From: Trebouxia sp. TZW2008
Lineage: Eukaryota; Chlorophyta; Trebouxiophyceae; Trebouxiales; Trebouxiaceae
Reading direction: 5' to 3'
Length of the DNA: 64,000 nt
Assembly: GCA_002118135.1 (NCBI GenBank)
Contig: BDIU01000111.1
Location: 151,959-215,958 of the forward strand
Shown here: positions 13,101 to 23,906 of the stretch, one piece after another
Layout of the letters: each line of letters starts with the position of its first letter
Numbering within the stretch: the first letter of the stretch is position 1
Program-made: the position numbers and the translations under genes
The notes under the pieces: generated by a model
Database searches by the model: none
Told to the model about the DNA's origin: nothing
The model's input: the letters and a program-made list of their open reading frames with translations, nothing else

Positions 13101-14281
13101 TGGTTTGCGTGTGTACAACACAAGATTCAAGCATGTGCATGCACCGCGGCTGTAAATAGTGCAAACATTAAATTGCATTGCTGCCTGCTGTCAGCATCAG
13201 GATAGTGCCCTCTTTGAGACAAGGAGTGCAATAGCAGCCAGGTGCACCTACCAGTGCTCGACCTCATCAAAGAAACAAATCAATGCAGGCAAACGATGAC
13301 TCCTCACTTTCTGTACTCCTTGGGTATGGCCTGAATGGTGGAGAAGGTCTGTGCAGCCTTGATATAGATGCCTCCATTGTTTTGACACACACGGAACAGC
13401 TTGTCTGCCAGCTGTTGGTGTGTTTCCGACAGTGCGTCCTTGTACTGCTGGCTATGGGTGTCAGGGTATTGGGCAGCAACCCTCTTGTAGGCAAGGCCAG
13501 CTTGTGCGGCCCACCAGGCGGCTTGAACAGTTCTTGGAATGGAGTGCAATGTGGCAAACACTGCTACTTCATCATCTGCAGTCCAAAACCCGTTCAAATT
13601 GTGCTAACAGTCACAAAATGTTCATATTTGGTGTAGAGCATGCAGGCAGTCAAAAGACGTGTACACTTTCTGCAAGTTGCAAAGTTCACCAAGCCTTTAT
13701 GGCCTTTTAGCACCTTGTGTGTAATAGGCAGGTGCATGATCCATGCAACTCCAGTCACATTTGCAGAAGTGACAGGCAGGCAGAATGACATTGCTGTGCA
13801 ACATGGGATTGTTGCCTTCTTCCTAGCTAGCCCAGCAACCAGGCAAACAGCATGCAAGCGTGAGAAGCTCTTTTTGGCCACAGTAAATGAGAGCACGTTG
13901 CAAAGTATGAACATCGGGCAATGCTGGACGGAAAGCTTTGCATGCATTGCACCTTTGTTAGAAGCAGACAGGCCCACTTCGACGGTGCCAAGTGCAACTT
14001 CTTAATGTTGCTCACGCACGTTATGATTGCTGTCATGGCTTGCCTGCTTTTGCCACTGCATATGTTGCAGCTGCTGCAGTCAGTGCGCCTGTCAGCAGAA
14101 GAGGGATGCCAAATCTTCTTTTGGCAGGTGGACTGACAGGCGTTGCTGCTTGAGCCGAGAAGCCACGCACGCTCAAGCAGAATCTGAGGGAGCTGTTGTT
14201 GTGACCTTGCCACAATCCAGCTTGTTTCGCTATCCGGGAAGCTAAGAGCCTTGTGTAGATCAGATTGGCGGATCTGCTCAT
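10117..14281 (-). CDS. ADCK/ABC1/UbiB-family atypical kinase-like protein
   Basis: Six exons join in frame to 579 residues: 14281-14044, 13575-13308, 12921-12777, 12053-11772, 11193-10989, 10718-10117. The N-terminus (about 78 residues) has an Ala/Arg-rich presequence and a hydrophobic stretch, suggesting mitochondria or plastid. Family motifs are present in order. QNNGGIYIKAAQ is the KxGQ-like helix of the family. TLEVLQDQVEP follows. VAVKVQ carries the ATP-pocket lysine. HADPHPGNVLV is the catalytic/metal loop and LLDHGLY the DFG equivalent. ADCK1-like members act in mitochondrial lipid or quinone homeostasis; the substrate here is unknown. Exon 1 ends at a GC donor (AG|GCAAGC), proven by phase: the codon split across it restores the downstream frame. 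Introns carry decayed copies of exons 3, 4 and 5. The exon 6 acceptor was chosen because only CCTGCAG at 10719 keeps frame with exon 5. Confidence 0.92.
10875..10920. repeat. Short direct repeat in kinase intron
   Basis: A 17-bp unit, ATCAATCAGGGCATGAA or close, repeats two to three times in the intron between kinase exons 5 and 6. Confidence 0.7.
11061..11625 (-). repeat. Kinase exon 5 and its decayed tandem copies
   Basis: The functional exon region (11061-11219) is repeated at about 11262-11412 with roughly 85-90% identity by eye, including the CTGCAG acceptor. The copy reads like the exon up to RVDDQ, then loses frame by a small deletion. Two more degraded fragments, about 11465-11510 and 11555-11625, keep TGCAGCCC-TCAA and a tract resembling the acceptor side. 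Confidence 0.85.
11960..12216 (-). repeat. Kinase exon 4 5' edge and a decoy copy
   Basis: About 12117-12213 repeats 11960-12053: GGTCATGTCGGCTGCCACAGCAGCTTC is followed by the encoded VKVQYLG segment and the acceptor side. The copy keeps the reading frame for about 44 codons, then meets TAA with no donor. Confidence 0.85.
12605..13019 (-). repeat. Kinase exon 3 flanked by decoy copies on both sides
   Basis: True exon 12921-12777. A downstream copy at about 12720-12605 repeats its 3' half (EVLQREL, APASQLFAE) but ends in an in-frame TAG before a donor-like GTCAG. An upstream copy at about 13015-12960 repeats its first ~60 nt (TLEVLQDQVEP-like) and then decays. Confidence 0.85.
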
Positions 14282-14455
14282 TGTGAGAGAGCTGCTATAT
14301 GCATGCTAGGGCAGTGACGACCAGCAGCAGCTTCTTGCATCTCATGACTCTGGCTCTACGCTAGCTTTTACGTCAGCTGTAGAGTTGTTCTTGCTCCGGA
14401 AAGGAGCCAGAACGGTCATACCTTGCAGTCGAGCAAGCTCCTGCACAATGCAAGA

Positions 14456-14761
14456 TCAAATGCTCGCTTCGTGCACAACAGAAAAGACGTTTGATCCTAA
14501 CGCATGCAGAGCGGGCGAGCACACCTTCCAGCACTCCAATCGAAAAGCTGCAGGAGACAAGCCAGCCGCAGTTGCGTGTCGATACAGGAAAGATGGCTCT
14601 GTAAGCAGTTGAGTCAGGAAGAGTCTTTGCTGTTCTTTCTCAAACGCGTCAAGCCGTCCCGTCGAGTAATTTGTACGATATCGACATGCCATGCATGCTT
14701 CAGCGGCGGCCATTGCCCATGTGTGAGCGCGTTGATCAGATGCTTGCACAGATGACAGCAT
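14456..14761 (-). CDS. Small hypothetical protein, about 101 residues
   Basis: An ATG-initiated frame on the minus strand. It is CpG-rich like other gene starts here and has protein-like composition: FEKEQQRLFLTQLLTEPSFL, then AGLSPAAFRLECWKV. It lies upstream of the kinase start and in front of the bZIP gene, within a CpG-rich stretch of about 14.3-14.8 kb. No family is recognised. It could be the first exon of a longer gene, or untranslated leader of the kinase gene. Confidence 0.35.
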   Translation of the reverse strand: MLSSVQASDQRAHTWAMAAAEACMACRYRTNYSTGRLDAFEKEQQRLFLTQLLTEPSFLYRHATAAGLSPAAFRLECWKVCSPALHALGSNVFSVVHEASI

Positions 14762-15402
14762 AGCATAGCTGCAGAGTCGAGTGGTTTCATTAATAACTGG
14801 AAATGAAATGCATGCACTCACAGCGCCTCGATTGCAGCAGCAGCAGGATTTGTTTCAACGCCGACGCTTTGTTTGCTTCATGCGGCATGGCATGCACAGG
14901 TGGCTCTGTTGATCCAGCTCGAAAGCAGAATTGGGCATTGTGCATGCAAGCTGATGCGCATGCAAGCTGATCAGATCATGACACTTCAGGGGTTGGTTGT
15001 GACGTACAAGCTTGTCAAGCCTTGCATGCTTGCGCCCAACAGGCCTTGGCTCAGGGAACAGAATCTGATGCCATGGCGGTGCGACACAGTAGCATGGTGC
15101 GCCATGACTCATACTGCAACTAATTCTGAATGGGTCATGATTTTGCATGGCTCATGATCACTGCTGACTTCTTGAACTTCTTGAAGACTCGTGGGACGTG
15201 AATGCTGCCTGCTGCTGGCAGCTCTTTGCTGTGGCTGCTGTGCTCTGCAACTTGAAAGGATTTCCAAAAGTGCAATCAAGCGTGTTCTTGGGACCTTACT
15301 GAAATCTGTCCCCAACATCTGCCCCAACATGACATCGTTGAGTGATGGATGAGGCAATGTTGTTGTGCATATGCGCACTGAACCGCGCGCGCAGCCCTCT
15401 GC

Positions 15403-18400
15403 TTGACGGATCGGATTGCCAAACTGGAGTTCAGATTGGCGATGGACTCTATGATGCCGATCTGGGACTTTTCTGTTCCGGATCTGGAGCAGTTGCAAGC
15501 TGAACAAGCGGAGTTTTTGTGGAATCCTTTGTCTGAAACGCCGGATGCCGACATTGCAGCCACGATGAGGCTTTCCTCCTTGCCGTTGCAATCAGCGCTG
15601 CCTCCAAGCAGCCTTGATCTGCCAGTCACGCGAACGGACGTTCAGACCAGGCGAGTTCCTGCTGAACCGTCATGGAGTCGCCCCTCAGAAGAAGTGCCGT
15701 CCGGCGATAGATCAGCTTTCGCTCGACAGCAATCAATGAGCAAGCAAGACCATTCCTTGCCCACGCAAGCCCCCAGTGAAGCGCCGACTGGGCAGGACGA
15801 CAGCCAAAATGCCAGCCAGCGTCAGCGCGCGCACAGCTCCGACAACTCCGAGCGCAGCAAGGCAGTAAACCGAGAATCGCAACGACGTTTCAGGCTACGC
15901 CAGAAGGTGATCTGAGCAGCACTGTACCATTGTTGCTGCCAGTTGTGCATAAAGCCATGTCACAGTACCCAATAAATTCTGCAAACGACTTGCAAAGACA
16001 TGAGATGATGCAGGCCAGATCTCAAGCTGTGGAAGCACAGCTGGCAAGCACCACTGCTGAGCTGCGTGAGCTCAAGTCACGGCAGCAGCAGCTTGAAGTC
16101 AGAAACATGCTGCTTGAGAAAGTGTCACAGCTGAATAAGAACCAAACGGACCCTCAATCCAGCAATGAGGTACAAATCATGACCAAAGTCACAACAGCAA
16201 ATCACAGCCTATTCATTCTTACAACACAAGGCATCAATAGATCAAGGCATGTCTCCAAGCCTGTTGGGTTCTTGATGCAGGAGGGGTCATCACATGACGC
16301 TTTTGACACCACAATCAAGTTTGAGGAGGTGGATGTGGACAATGTTTCCCTGTTGACCGTATCTGTCCAGGGCAAGCAGTACAGCATAACCCCCCACGAA
16401 GTCAGCCAGATGCCCCTCCAATCCTTTTCTGCCTTATGGACGGTTAGCGTTTGACTCTTTCACTGTCTATTGCCTGAATACTTGGCGTCATATTTAATCA
16501 AATCTTGTTTCCACAAGCTGCACAGTCACTGCATTTGTTCATAAGCATGCACTTTTGAAAATGAAACTTCATGCAGACATGTGTTTGTAACATCATGATC
16601 CTATTTGCCTTCACCAAATGGTCAGGATGTCATTGCTCTGCATTTGCCATTTGCCATTGGCAAAATCTACATTTTGCTCAAGATGCTGTTGCCGTCTCCA
16701 CCTCATGACAGTCTGTTTGACCTTGCTTGCTTGTTAAACAGTTGCACATGCTGTTTCTCAGCACAAAAGCATGGCAACCTGATGACAATACAGACATACT
16801 TCTGTCAAAATGTCTCATGCAGCTTGAGGACTGCTGCAGGTATACATCTGTGAGCTGGGCAGGTGTCTACTAAAGCTGAAGGACTCCTCAGACCCAACAC
16901 TAGAGCAGCGCATGCAGCAGCTAACAGTTGAAGCCATTTCTTTGGTTGGGCATCGCCTGCTACGCAACCCAGCCAGCCATAAGGACCTTGCCACTGGGCA
17001 GATGAACCAGGATCAAGCAGCGCAGCACAAGCTTGACGCTGCTTTCTACGAGAACCTGCTGGTGTGCTGCTGCTATGATGACTTGCTGTGTACAATCTGC
17101 ATGAACCCACATGACCCACATCTCCCTGTGTTTATAGTCTGGACTCAGCACAAGGCAGCAATAACATGCTTCCCTTATGTGTGCTTTCCTCTCATGGTGT
17201 TTCAGCAGGGCTATGCCCTTGCATTATGCTTGCTTACAGGATCATCATCAGCAACTATGCCAATTGAGCATGGTGTTTGACACATGTCTCCATCCGGATT
17301 TTCAAGTACGCCTGTTTGGGCCAAAAGCTGTTCAAGCTGCATCTGCGTCAAGATTTGACAGACGTTTCAAACCATGCTTGCTTCGAGGTTTGCTGAATGC
17401 TGACCTGCAGAGCCTGCTTGCGCTGACTGACAGCCAAATAAGAGACCTGATGCTGATGCGGCAGCTTTACCTCACAAAGCGCGGCATTCTAGCAATGGAG
17501 CGCAAAGCCTTGGCAAACCAGATGGCAAGTGAAGGCAGCATGCCTCACCCCAGTGACAACATAACCAGAATGGCGGACCTAACCACCTGCCTGAAGGAGA
17601 ATGCTGCAGAGGATCATCATGTCCACAGGAAGCTTGCTAGAGCTGTGTTCCGTGGGGTAAGTCTGTCAAATTTATCATTGAAGAAACATGCCTCGCCTTA
17701 TGTTCTGGAGGGTGAAGTTTGGTCCCTGCCCTATGCCCTGCACCTTGCCCTGTGCCCTAGTCTGTATCTGTCCTGCGCACAAAAGCACAAGCAGCCAGCT
17801 ATGCGTGAAATGACTTGTAGGCTGCAAGTGATGCGTGCACTGGTTGCCCTTTGCGAAAGATGTATGTGTTTGTCAAGTGCCACAATGAGGCTGGCAGTGC
17901 TGAACGTCTTGTGCAAAGCTGGGGCACGCTTGTCTGCTTGATGCATATCTGTCACTTCACAATAGGCAGCCAGGCATGCCATCGCACAGGTGCGTTTCAA
18001 AATTTCTGCACAAAGGGTTGATGCTGTTGTCTATGAAGCCTATGCAGCCTAAACATTGAATTTTTACATGCATGCTTGTCTGCTTGCCAGCTGTCAATTG
18101 ACAGTTGACATCGCAGCTGCTTGCATCTGCAGGTGTTGACCACAAAACAGCTTGCAGAGATGATGGTGCACTGTTATCCTTACATGCCCAGCATGGAGCC
18201 TTTCATGCATAGTTTAGCAGTGGAGACTGGACATCCCTCAAAGGAAGACATTGTTGCAGCTGCCCAGACAAATCATATGGCCATGGAATGGCAGCACTTC
18301 AATGAGTATGCAAAATATGCAGCAACAGGCATCTTCCATGGTCATGTAGCTTTTGTCAAGCAGAGACCTGACGTGTTACAAGCTGCGACAGAAGATTTGC

Positions 18401-18447
18401 CAGCTGGAACTTTGGCTACTGGCAGGTCACAATATCTTTTCCTGTAG
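15403..18447 (+). CDS. bZIP transcription factor with a long C-terminal region
   Basis: Six exons stay in phase: about 15403-15906, 16014-16169, 16281-16442, 16840-17061, 17240-17656, 18133-18447, giving about 580-590 residues. No ATG lies at 15403; the first ATG in frame is at 15442 (MDSMMPIWDFSVPDLEQL), which is the preferred start. The basic region NRESQRRFRLRQK satisfies N-x7-R and spans the exon 1/2 junction. Leucines at heptad positions follow (ELRELKSRQQQLEVRNMLLE). N-terminal residues are acidic/Pro/Ser-rich and disordered. The C-terminal ~370 residues are mostly helical and resemble the poorly described tails of algal bZIP proteins. Predicted nuclear DNA-binding regulator; targets unknown. 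The donor after 16442 (GTTAGC) is weak. The intron after exon 3 is about 400 nt. Confidence 0.87.
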
Positions 18448-18499
18448 CTCCTGGGTACAGCAAATGGAATTGAGAGCGCTTTACCTTGGATAGTCATGT

Positions 18500-18775
18500 T
18501 GAGATAACGCAGTTCAGTGAAGTCGGTAGTAAGGCCTTGCAGCGTCACATTAGGAGGGAACCCTTCCAGCCTGTCAATCTAAGATTGCAGTGCGTGGAGA
18601 GTCTGTTGCAGACTGATATGTGCTTGTATGCATGCAATGTCTTTGAGATTGCTGTGCCAGGGCATTCGTTGTGCTGGGAATTGCTGAAATTTGTGTCATG
18701 CTAGCGTATCACATTTCAGTGAGTATCGACTCGAACTAGTGTGTTGGATGGCAAATCTACAATTTCCAGACCTGT
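18500..18775 (-). other. Possible LRR-like exon fragments, minus strand
   Basis: Two short minus-strand frames next to acceptor-like AG sites read like leucine-rich repeats: LEIVDLPSNTLVRV (about 18765-18710) and FTELRYLNMTIQ (before a GTAAAG at about 18494). They lie just past the stop of the bZIP gene on the opposite strand. No further repeats are visible upstream, so this may be chance or a relic. Confidence 0.22.
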
Positions 18776-19437
18776 AGTACAGCATGAAGTAGATGGTGTT
18801 CTTGGCGTGTAGGATTGTGTTTTCAGACGAATGCACTGTGCTGCTGAAGAATTGTCTGCTGCCACAAGATAGCCCCGCATTTGTGTGCCAAACAAAGATG
18901 AGGGGATTGTCGTGTTGACAGATCAGGCCATGATGTACAGGCTGATGCAATACAGACAGTACAGCTTTGCATGCTGCTTGCAATTTTGTGCCTGCGCTTC
19001 TTATGGCTCGCACAATTTCGACGACGTGACTCTTCTTGTCAAAACTTACAGAAGAGCAGATGCCGCTGGCAATGCTGAAGCAGTACACTACAAAGCAAGC
19101 TACCACTTCGACACTTGCAGCTTGTTCACATAATCTCAACACTCGATACCTTGAACGGCTTTCCACTTCATGCAACACGGCAGATCAGCCACAGCACCAG
19201 GCATGCGCCTTCATAGTAGGCAGCCATGTCGCCAGCCAAAATTTGGTGCTCAAAACACTGAAATTCAGTGCAGCAAGCATGAAAGGAGCAGCAATGACAA
19301 GATGACCTGCTCATGACAGACAAGCATGACCCAACATGGCAATGTAGGTTCAACCCATGTTGAGCTTAAAGCTGACAGCAGCAGTATATCGATCTTCGTG
19401 TTCAGCTTTTCTTCCCTGATAGATCGGGTGCAGCTGC

Positions 19438-20019
19438 TTAGGCCGCCAGGCGGAACTCGTACACAGAATTGGGAGAGCTGGAAAATTTGCCTTCGCCGCT
19501 CACGCTTGCCAAGGCCGAGGTTCCCGTGCCGTCGACGACAGTGAAGAAGCCCTCGACCGAGTGAGATGCCGCTTTGAATGTGCCTTTGCCTTGAGTGATA
19601 AAGCTCCCGCTTTTCCCATTGAGGTTCTTGGCCGTGACAGTGTCCGTAAAGATGAACTGTGCGTCGCCGTTGGGCAGGTAAGTCATGAGGTACTCTGCCT
19701 TGATTTCACCCTCCATTTCAGGCAAGGCGAATGTGACATGAGCAGGAGTGACCCGTGGCGTCTTTTGGCTTGTCCTGTCTTCGTCCCAGGCGATTATGTT
19801 GAATGAAGTAGTGTGCACCTCCATACTGTTACGAATGTTGTAGGTCTGCGCAGACGTGAAGTGCGATAGCACCGCAGCATGGACCGAAGCATGGACCGCA
19901 GCAGGTGCAGCATGCGAGACATGATGACCAATAGGATACCAGCTTTTGGAGCTGGGGGGGGAGGGGGGCTGAAAGGGGTTGACGTTGCCAATCATGGATT
20001 GTACACGAAATGTCACCAT
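19438..20019 (-). CDS. DUF3224 (allene-oxide-cyclase-like barrel) family protein
   Basis: An uninterrupted 193-residue frame. From about residue 65 it follows the DUF3224 pattern. It opens with a strand containing FNIIAWDED. AEYLMTYLPNGDAQFIF follows. KSGSFITQGKGTF corresponds to the family GxSGSFvxqhxG block. DGTGTSALASVSGEG corresponds to GSGTgeLaGlrGeG. It ends with a terminal strand (YEFRLAA). Family length is about 130-140, so the first ~60 residues, Pro/Ser/Ala-rich, are extra. Translation could instead start at the Met just before VHTTSFNI. The family is mostly bacterial and has no assigned reaction. No intron is visible in the domain, and CpG content is higher than in the neighbouring DNA. 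Confidence 0.82.
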   Translation of the reverse strand: MVTFRVQSMIGNVNPFQPPSPPSSKSWYPIGHHVSHAAPAAVHASVHAAVLSHFTSAQTYNIRNSMEVHTTSFNIIAWDEDRTSQKTPRVTPAHVTFALPEMEGEIKAEYLMTYLPNGDAQFIFTDTVTAKNLNGKSGSFITQGKGTFKAASHSVEGFFTVVDGTGTSALASVSGEGKFSSSPNSVYEFRLAA

Positions 20020-20499
20020 CAGGAAGATCAGGCCTCAGGCTACAAGCGTCTGTGAGCAAGTTTTCTGCAGCATGTGCATGAGCTCATGCCCAACTTGATG
20101 CTCATCTCATCACGACGCGCAAACTCCTGGTCCATGCCAGAAGTCAGCAACTGGCTGTCAACAGCCGATGACATGGGCTTTACAAGCTGGCGCAATCTCA
20201 CAAGGGCCATCACAGAGCCCCTGCAGGTGGTGCGTACATCCCAGCATCAAGTCAAGCCTAGATGCGCTGCATTTCCTTTGAGGCAGGCAGGACAGAGAAA
20301 TATGGTCAGTTGAAGTGGCATATGCTGTGCTGCAGCAGCATTGGATTCCGGCGCAGCAGCCACATGCATACGCAACAGTTTGTAAATTGACATTTGCTCT
20401 GTCATCATTCACCGTGGTCTGTATTGGTGAGTACACGAATTACAAAAGCCTGCGCCAAGGACCAAAACAAATTTCTGGCGTCAGCCTGAGCTTTACACT

Positions 20500-21860
20500 C
20501 ACTAGCTTACTGCCGCCAGTGGTTGCAAACATCTTGAGAGCTGTCGCACAAACTTTTCAGAAAAACTTGTGACAAAATGAGCAGCACCAGCCTCTCAATT
20601 CTGGACGCAAGACTTGCCGAGTCCACTATCCAATTGCACGCTGACTGTCTAAGGGCATGATGCCATCCCAAATAAAGACTTAGGCACCTGCAGCAGGCTT
20701 TGCGTAGCTTTGAACATGTACTTCTAAAGGCTTCACAATACAAATCTGATGCCAGCAGTTGAGCTATTTCAAGTTCAGGAAAGTAGCTCTCATTCATGGA
20801 TGCAGACAGATGAGGTAGTGCCAGGCTCAAACCCAATGTGCAGCACACTATCCCACTGCCACAGATGGAGATCAAGCTAGAATCTGCAAGAATTAAGCAT
20901 GCGGGTTGCTAGGGAGCAGAATTTAACGCGACCATTATCTGACTTCAACTAGCAGAACATATATGCGCATTGAACTTGACAACAACATGCCAGCAACTCA
21001 CAAAATCCGCTAATCTTGTCATGGGGACTTGCCACAACTGTGAATTCAGCCCAGACTGTCATGTGCACAATGCTAGCTCAATTCAAAACATCTTTCAACA
21101 GGTAAGAAAGGATGATTGCCGGCCAGAATGACAGCTTCCACAACAGCTTCCTTGAATGTCACTAATATACTGTTATGAAAAGCTGCATACACATCACCTT
21201 TTGGGCAATCTTTGGAAATTTCATTATACATGCAGCTTGTGCGTGCAAGCAGGCAAAGCTCACCGTATTGTGATTGAGCTTCAGTGTGATGTAGCATTGA
21301 GTAGCCAAAGTCAACTGCATGCTTGGCGACAGTGAAGCATGTCCTGGTCTCTAACGTGATGCAGGCTCACAAACTGATGCTTGCTGCCTGCATACATCCA
21401 AGACACAACTTGATCAGTCCAATTTTCAGAATTGTCTTTCAGATCACCAACTGAGTAAGGTTGGTCTGAGCGTCAACTCTGAGTGCTGAGGTGCGTTGAG
21501 GGAGTACAAACGTCTTGAGCTTGTTTCAGTGCACATTCAGGACCTCAGGTTGAGCCCCTTTGCATTCCTTGGCATGTCTTGCATCACGAGGGATGTCTCC
21601 CATCAAGAGCAATGCATACGTTTCAGCAGCAGCACATGCTTATGCAAGTCGAGGCGACAGCTTTCACCTCTTAAGGCTGCAAAACTTCATGTACTCTAGA
21701 ATGATGACATGATGAACAAAAAAGTCTGGCTGATCTTGGGCACTCTCCAACAAGACAGCAGCAGCTGAATTCTCTGACACAAATATGTGGCACAAAAGTC
21801 TTAGACAACAACCCACTGAAACAGCCCTCTGACTCTGTATCATTGCTAGCGTCAGCACTT
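20500..21860. other. Region without an assignable gene
   Basis: Minus-strand frames at about 20875-20507 (helical, SLASRIERLVLLILSQVF), 21297-21073 (YGELCLLARTSCMYNEI) and 21858-21664 could be downstream exons of the zinc-ribbon gene starting above 22.8 kb, whose visible exon ends at a GTAACA donor. None carries a motif I recognise and splice pairing is not established. Confidence 0.25.
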
Positions 21861-21885
21861 CAGACTAGAAAGAAGAAGGCTTCTG

Positions 21886-22807
21886 TTACCTGTTGTATGC
21901 CGGGTTGTTCTGTACATACTGCTTCCGGACTGCATGTTGTTGCACAGGACTGGTGCGGCTGTGTATAGCCTGCTCCCAGCTGCCCCTTTTGGCGTTACGC
22001 CACCAAGCTAACGAGCTCGAGCTGGCTGTAAAGTCACCAGGCGTCAAGTCATTCTTGTCGTAGTCCCACTCTGCAGCTATAGATGGGTAAATTGTTTGCA
22101 AGGAGTTGCATTTGCAAGCTGCTCTGTTAGTACAGTAGGGGCATTTCTGTGCTCTTTTGGAAGCTCTATTGGCTGCTGAGGCTGTCCAAGCGTGTGGCTG
22201 GCCATAAGGACATTTGTTGCAGACCCAATGCAACTTTTTAGCACTTCTCAGGGTAACTGTGTCTGGAAAATTCCCTTCATCAGCGTTTTGCTTATAGTCC
22301 CATTCAGCTAAGAGAGGGCTGTGGCACTGAGCAAAAGTCGGATGCCTAAACTTGGTTTGGCCTTGCCGACTGCAAATTGAGCATTTGCTGCCTGAGCGAA
22401 CTTTTGCCACAGGCTGTGCCATCCATTCCCCTCCGCAGCCGTCACAGTACCAGTGAGACATCTTGTTGCTGTAGGCAAGCACTGTGTCTGCAGTGCAGCC
22501 ATTTCTGGCAGTGTCCCAGAAGACTGCAACTTTTGGGGCAACGGTAGCAAGCGAATTGTGCTTGCACAGCTTTCGGCCAGCACACTGTGGACAGCGTGAA
22601 CCACGGCTCCTGTGGCCTACTATTGCCTGCCACTGATGCAGGTGACCGTCCGGACACTGGCGGCATTGCCACCAGACCCTCCTGTTGCTGAAAGGTGTTA
22701 CAGCGATGTTGCCCAGATGAGCATTGGCTGCAACATCCCATTGCTGTTGAAGGGTGTTGTTGAGGGCGGATATGTCTGGGCCTGCTTGGCCTGGTTTCTC
22801 GTTTGTG
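21886..22807 (-). CDS. Tandem probable zinc-ribbon domain protein (DUF4379 type)
   Basis: One long exon, from an acceptor CTCTGCAG (exon start 22807) to a donor-like CAG|GTAACA near 21890. It encodes three full zinc-ribbon units and part of a fourth. Each unit has an aromatic plus CxxC pair, a short His/Trp block, CPxC or CSIC, and ends in a PxxAxxWD-N motif. Examples are WWQCRQCPDGHLHQW and CPQCAG, HWYCDGCGGEW and CSICSR, HWVCNKCPYG and CPYCTN, with WDTARN, EWDYKQN and EWDYDKN linking units. This matches the probable zinc-ribbon repeat family found in algae, some bacteria and large DNA viruses; its function is not known and it is often linked to nuclease-like proteins. The fourth unit lacks its cysteines. 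The 5' exons are not located. Confidence 0.83.
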
Positions 22808-23039
22808 CTGCAGAGGATATGGCCGCGCTTCAGCCTGCCAATGTAGCCTACGTGAACAAAATGTCAAGTCAAGGCTCATCCAACGTGTCACGAACAACAG
22901 TCAGCTGCGGCGGACATGAAATAAGACATAAAACCGAAATGAGGCCTGCACCTGCACCTGCAGCTTGCAATTGCCGCCTGTCACTGGACTGGAGTGATCT
23001 GCTTGCTCGAGACAGCCTAAGGTTGCGATTTGTACGATT

Positions 23040-23900
23040 TGCCAGCCTGCCAGCAAAAAACACAGACACTTGCTGAAACACGGGGGTGTGTTAAAGAGTG
23101 GCATAGTCTCTTCGGTCAGCGCCCGAAACACTCACTTGCTGTGACATGGTTCTTGAGTTACTGCTGGCACCTTGAGACATGCGCAAGGGGCTGCAATCAT
23201 CCTTTCAGAATGGCAGCTGCTTCGACTGGTGTGTGGCGACTTCTGGCTTGTTGAGCAGGCCGGCAACACTGGTGTCACCAACCTGTCTCTAAGCAACCCA
23301 ACTTAGCGAAGAAGATGAAACGGCTCCGAGTCACAACAGCTTTCCATCAACAATGGAGTTATCATGCTTGCAACCTTGCTTGATGGAGAGCTACTCTCAC
23401 GATTGACAGAAAACTTACATTCAGGGGTACCCTACTGGATCCTAGCAGCAAAGGTGAGCAACAACACCTCAGTGAAGGTAGGGTCATTGCACAACGAGTG
23501 CAGGCTGACAGCGGCTGGAAACGCACACTTTTGAAAGAGAATCTGAAGTGCTTTCTGTGACCATGTACGCAAGTATCAGCCGCACTACAGATGACTTGGA
23601 AAACAATGTACAGCTTCACCGTGTCAGATGAGACATTTCACAAGTTCAGATCAAAATCCATTTTAACAGGTGGTTCTGACATGCAAAACAGCATCAGCAT
23701 GTACATCATAAATTGTCAGGAAGCAGACTTGATCAGTCATTGCACAATCTGTCACCAAGCAAAGCTGCAATAGCTAAGCCTATTTCATGACACTGCCACA
23801 AATGGCTATCTCAACTGACTGACTGCAACTAATTATAATTGTCAAGTGCAGCCTTGCAAAAGTCAACACTCAACCAATCAATCAACACAGACGGATAGTA
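23040..23900. other. Stretch with no gene seen
   Basis: Only short frames without motifs on either strand. It may hold 5' exons of the zinc-ribbon gene or the 3' flank of the membrane protein gene. Confidence 0.3.
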
Positions 23901-23906
23901 GCAGCA

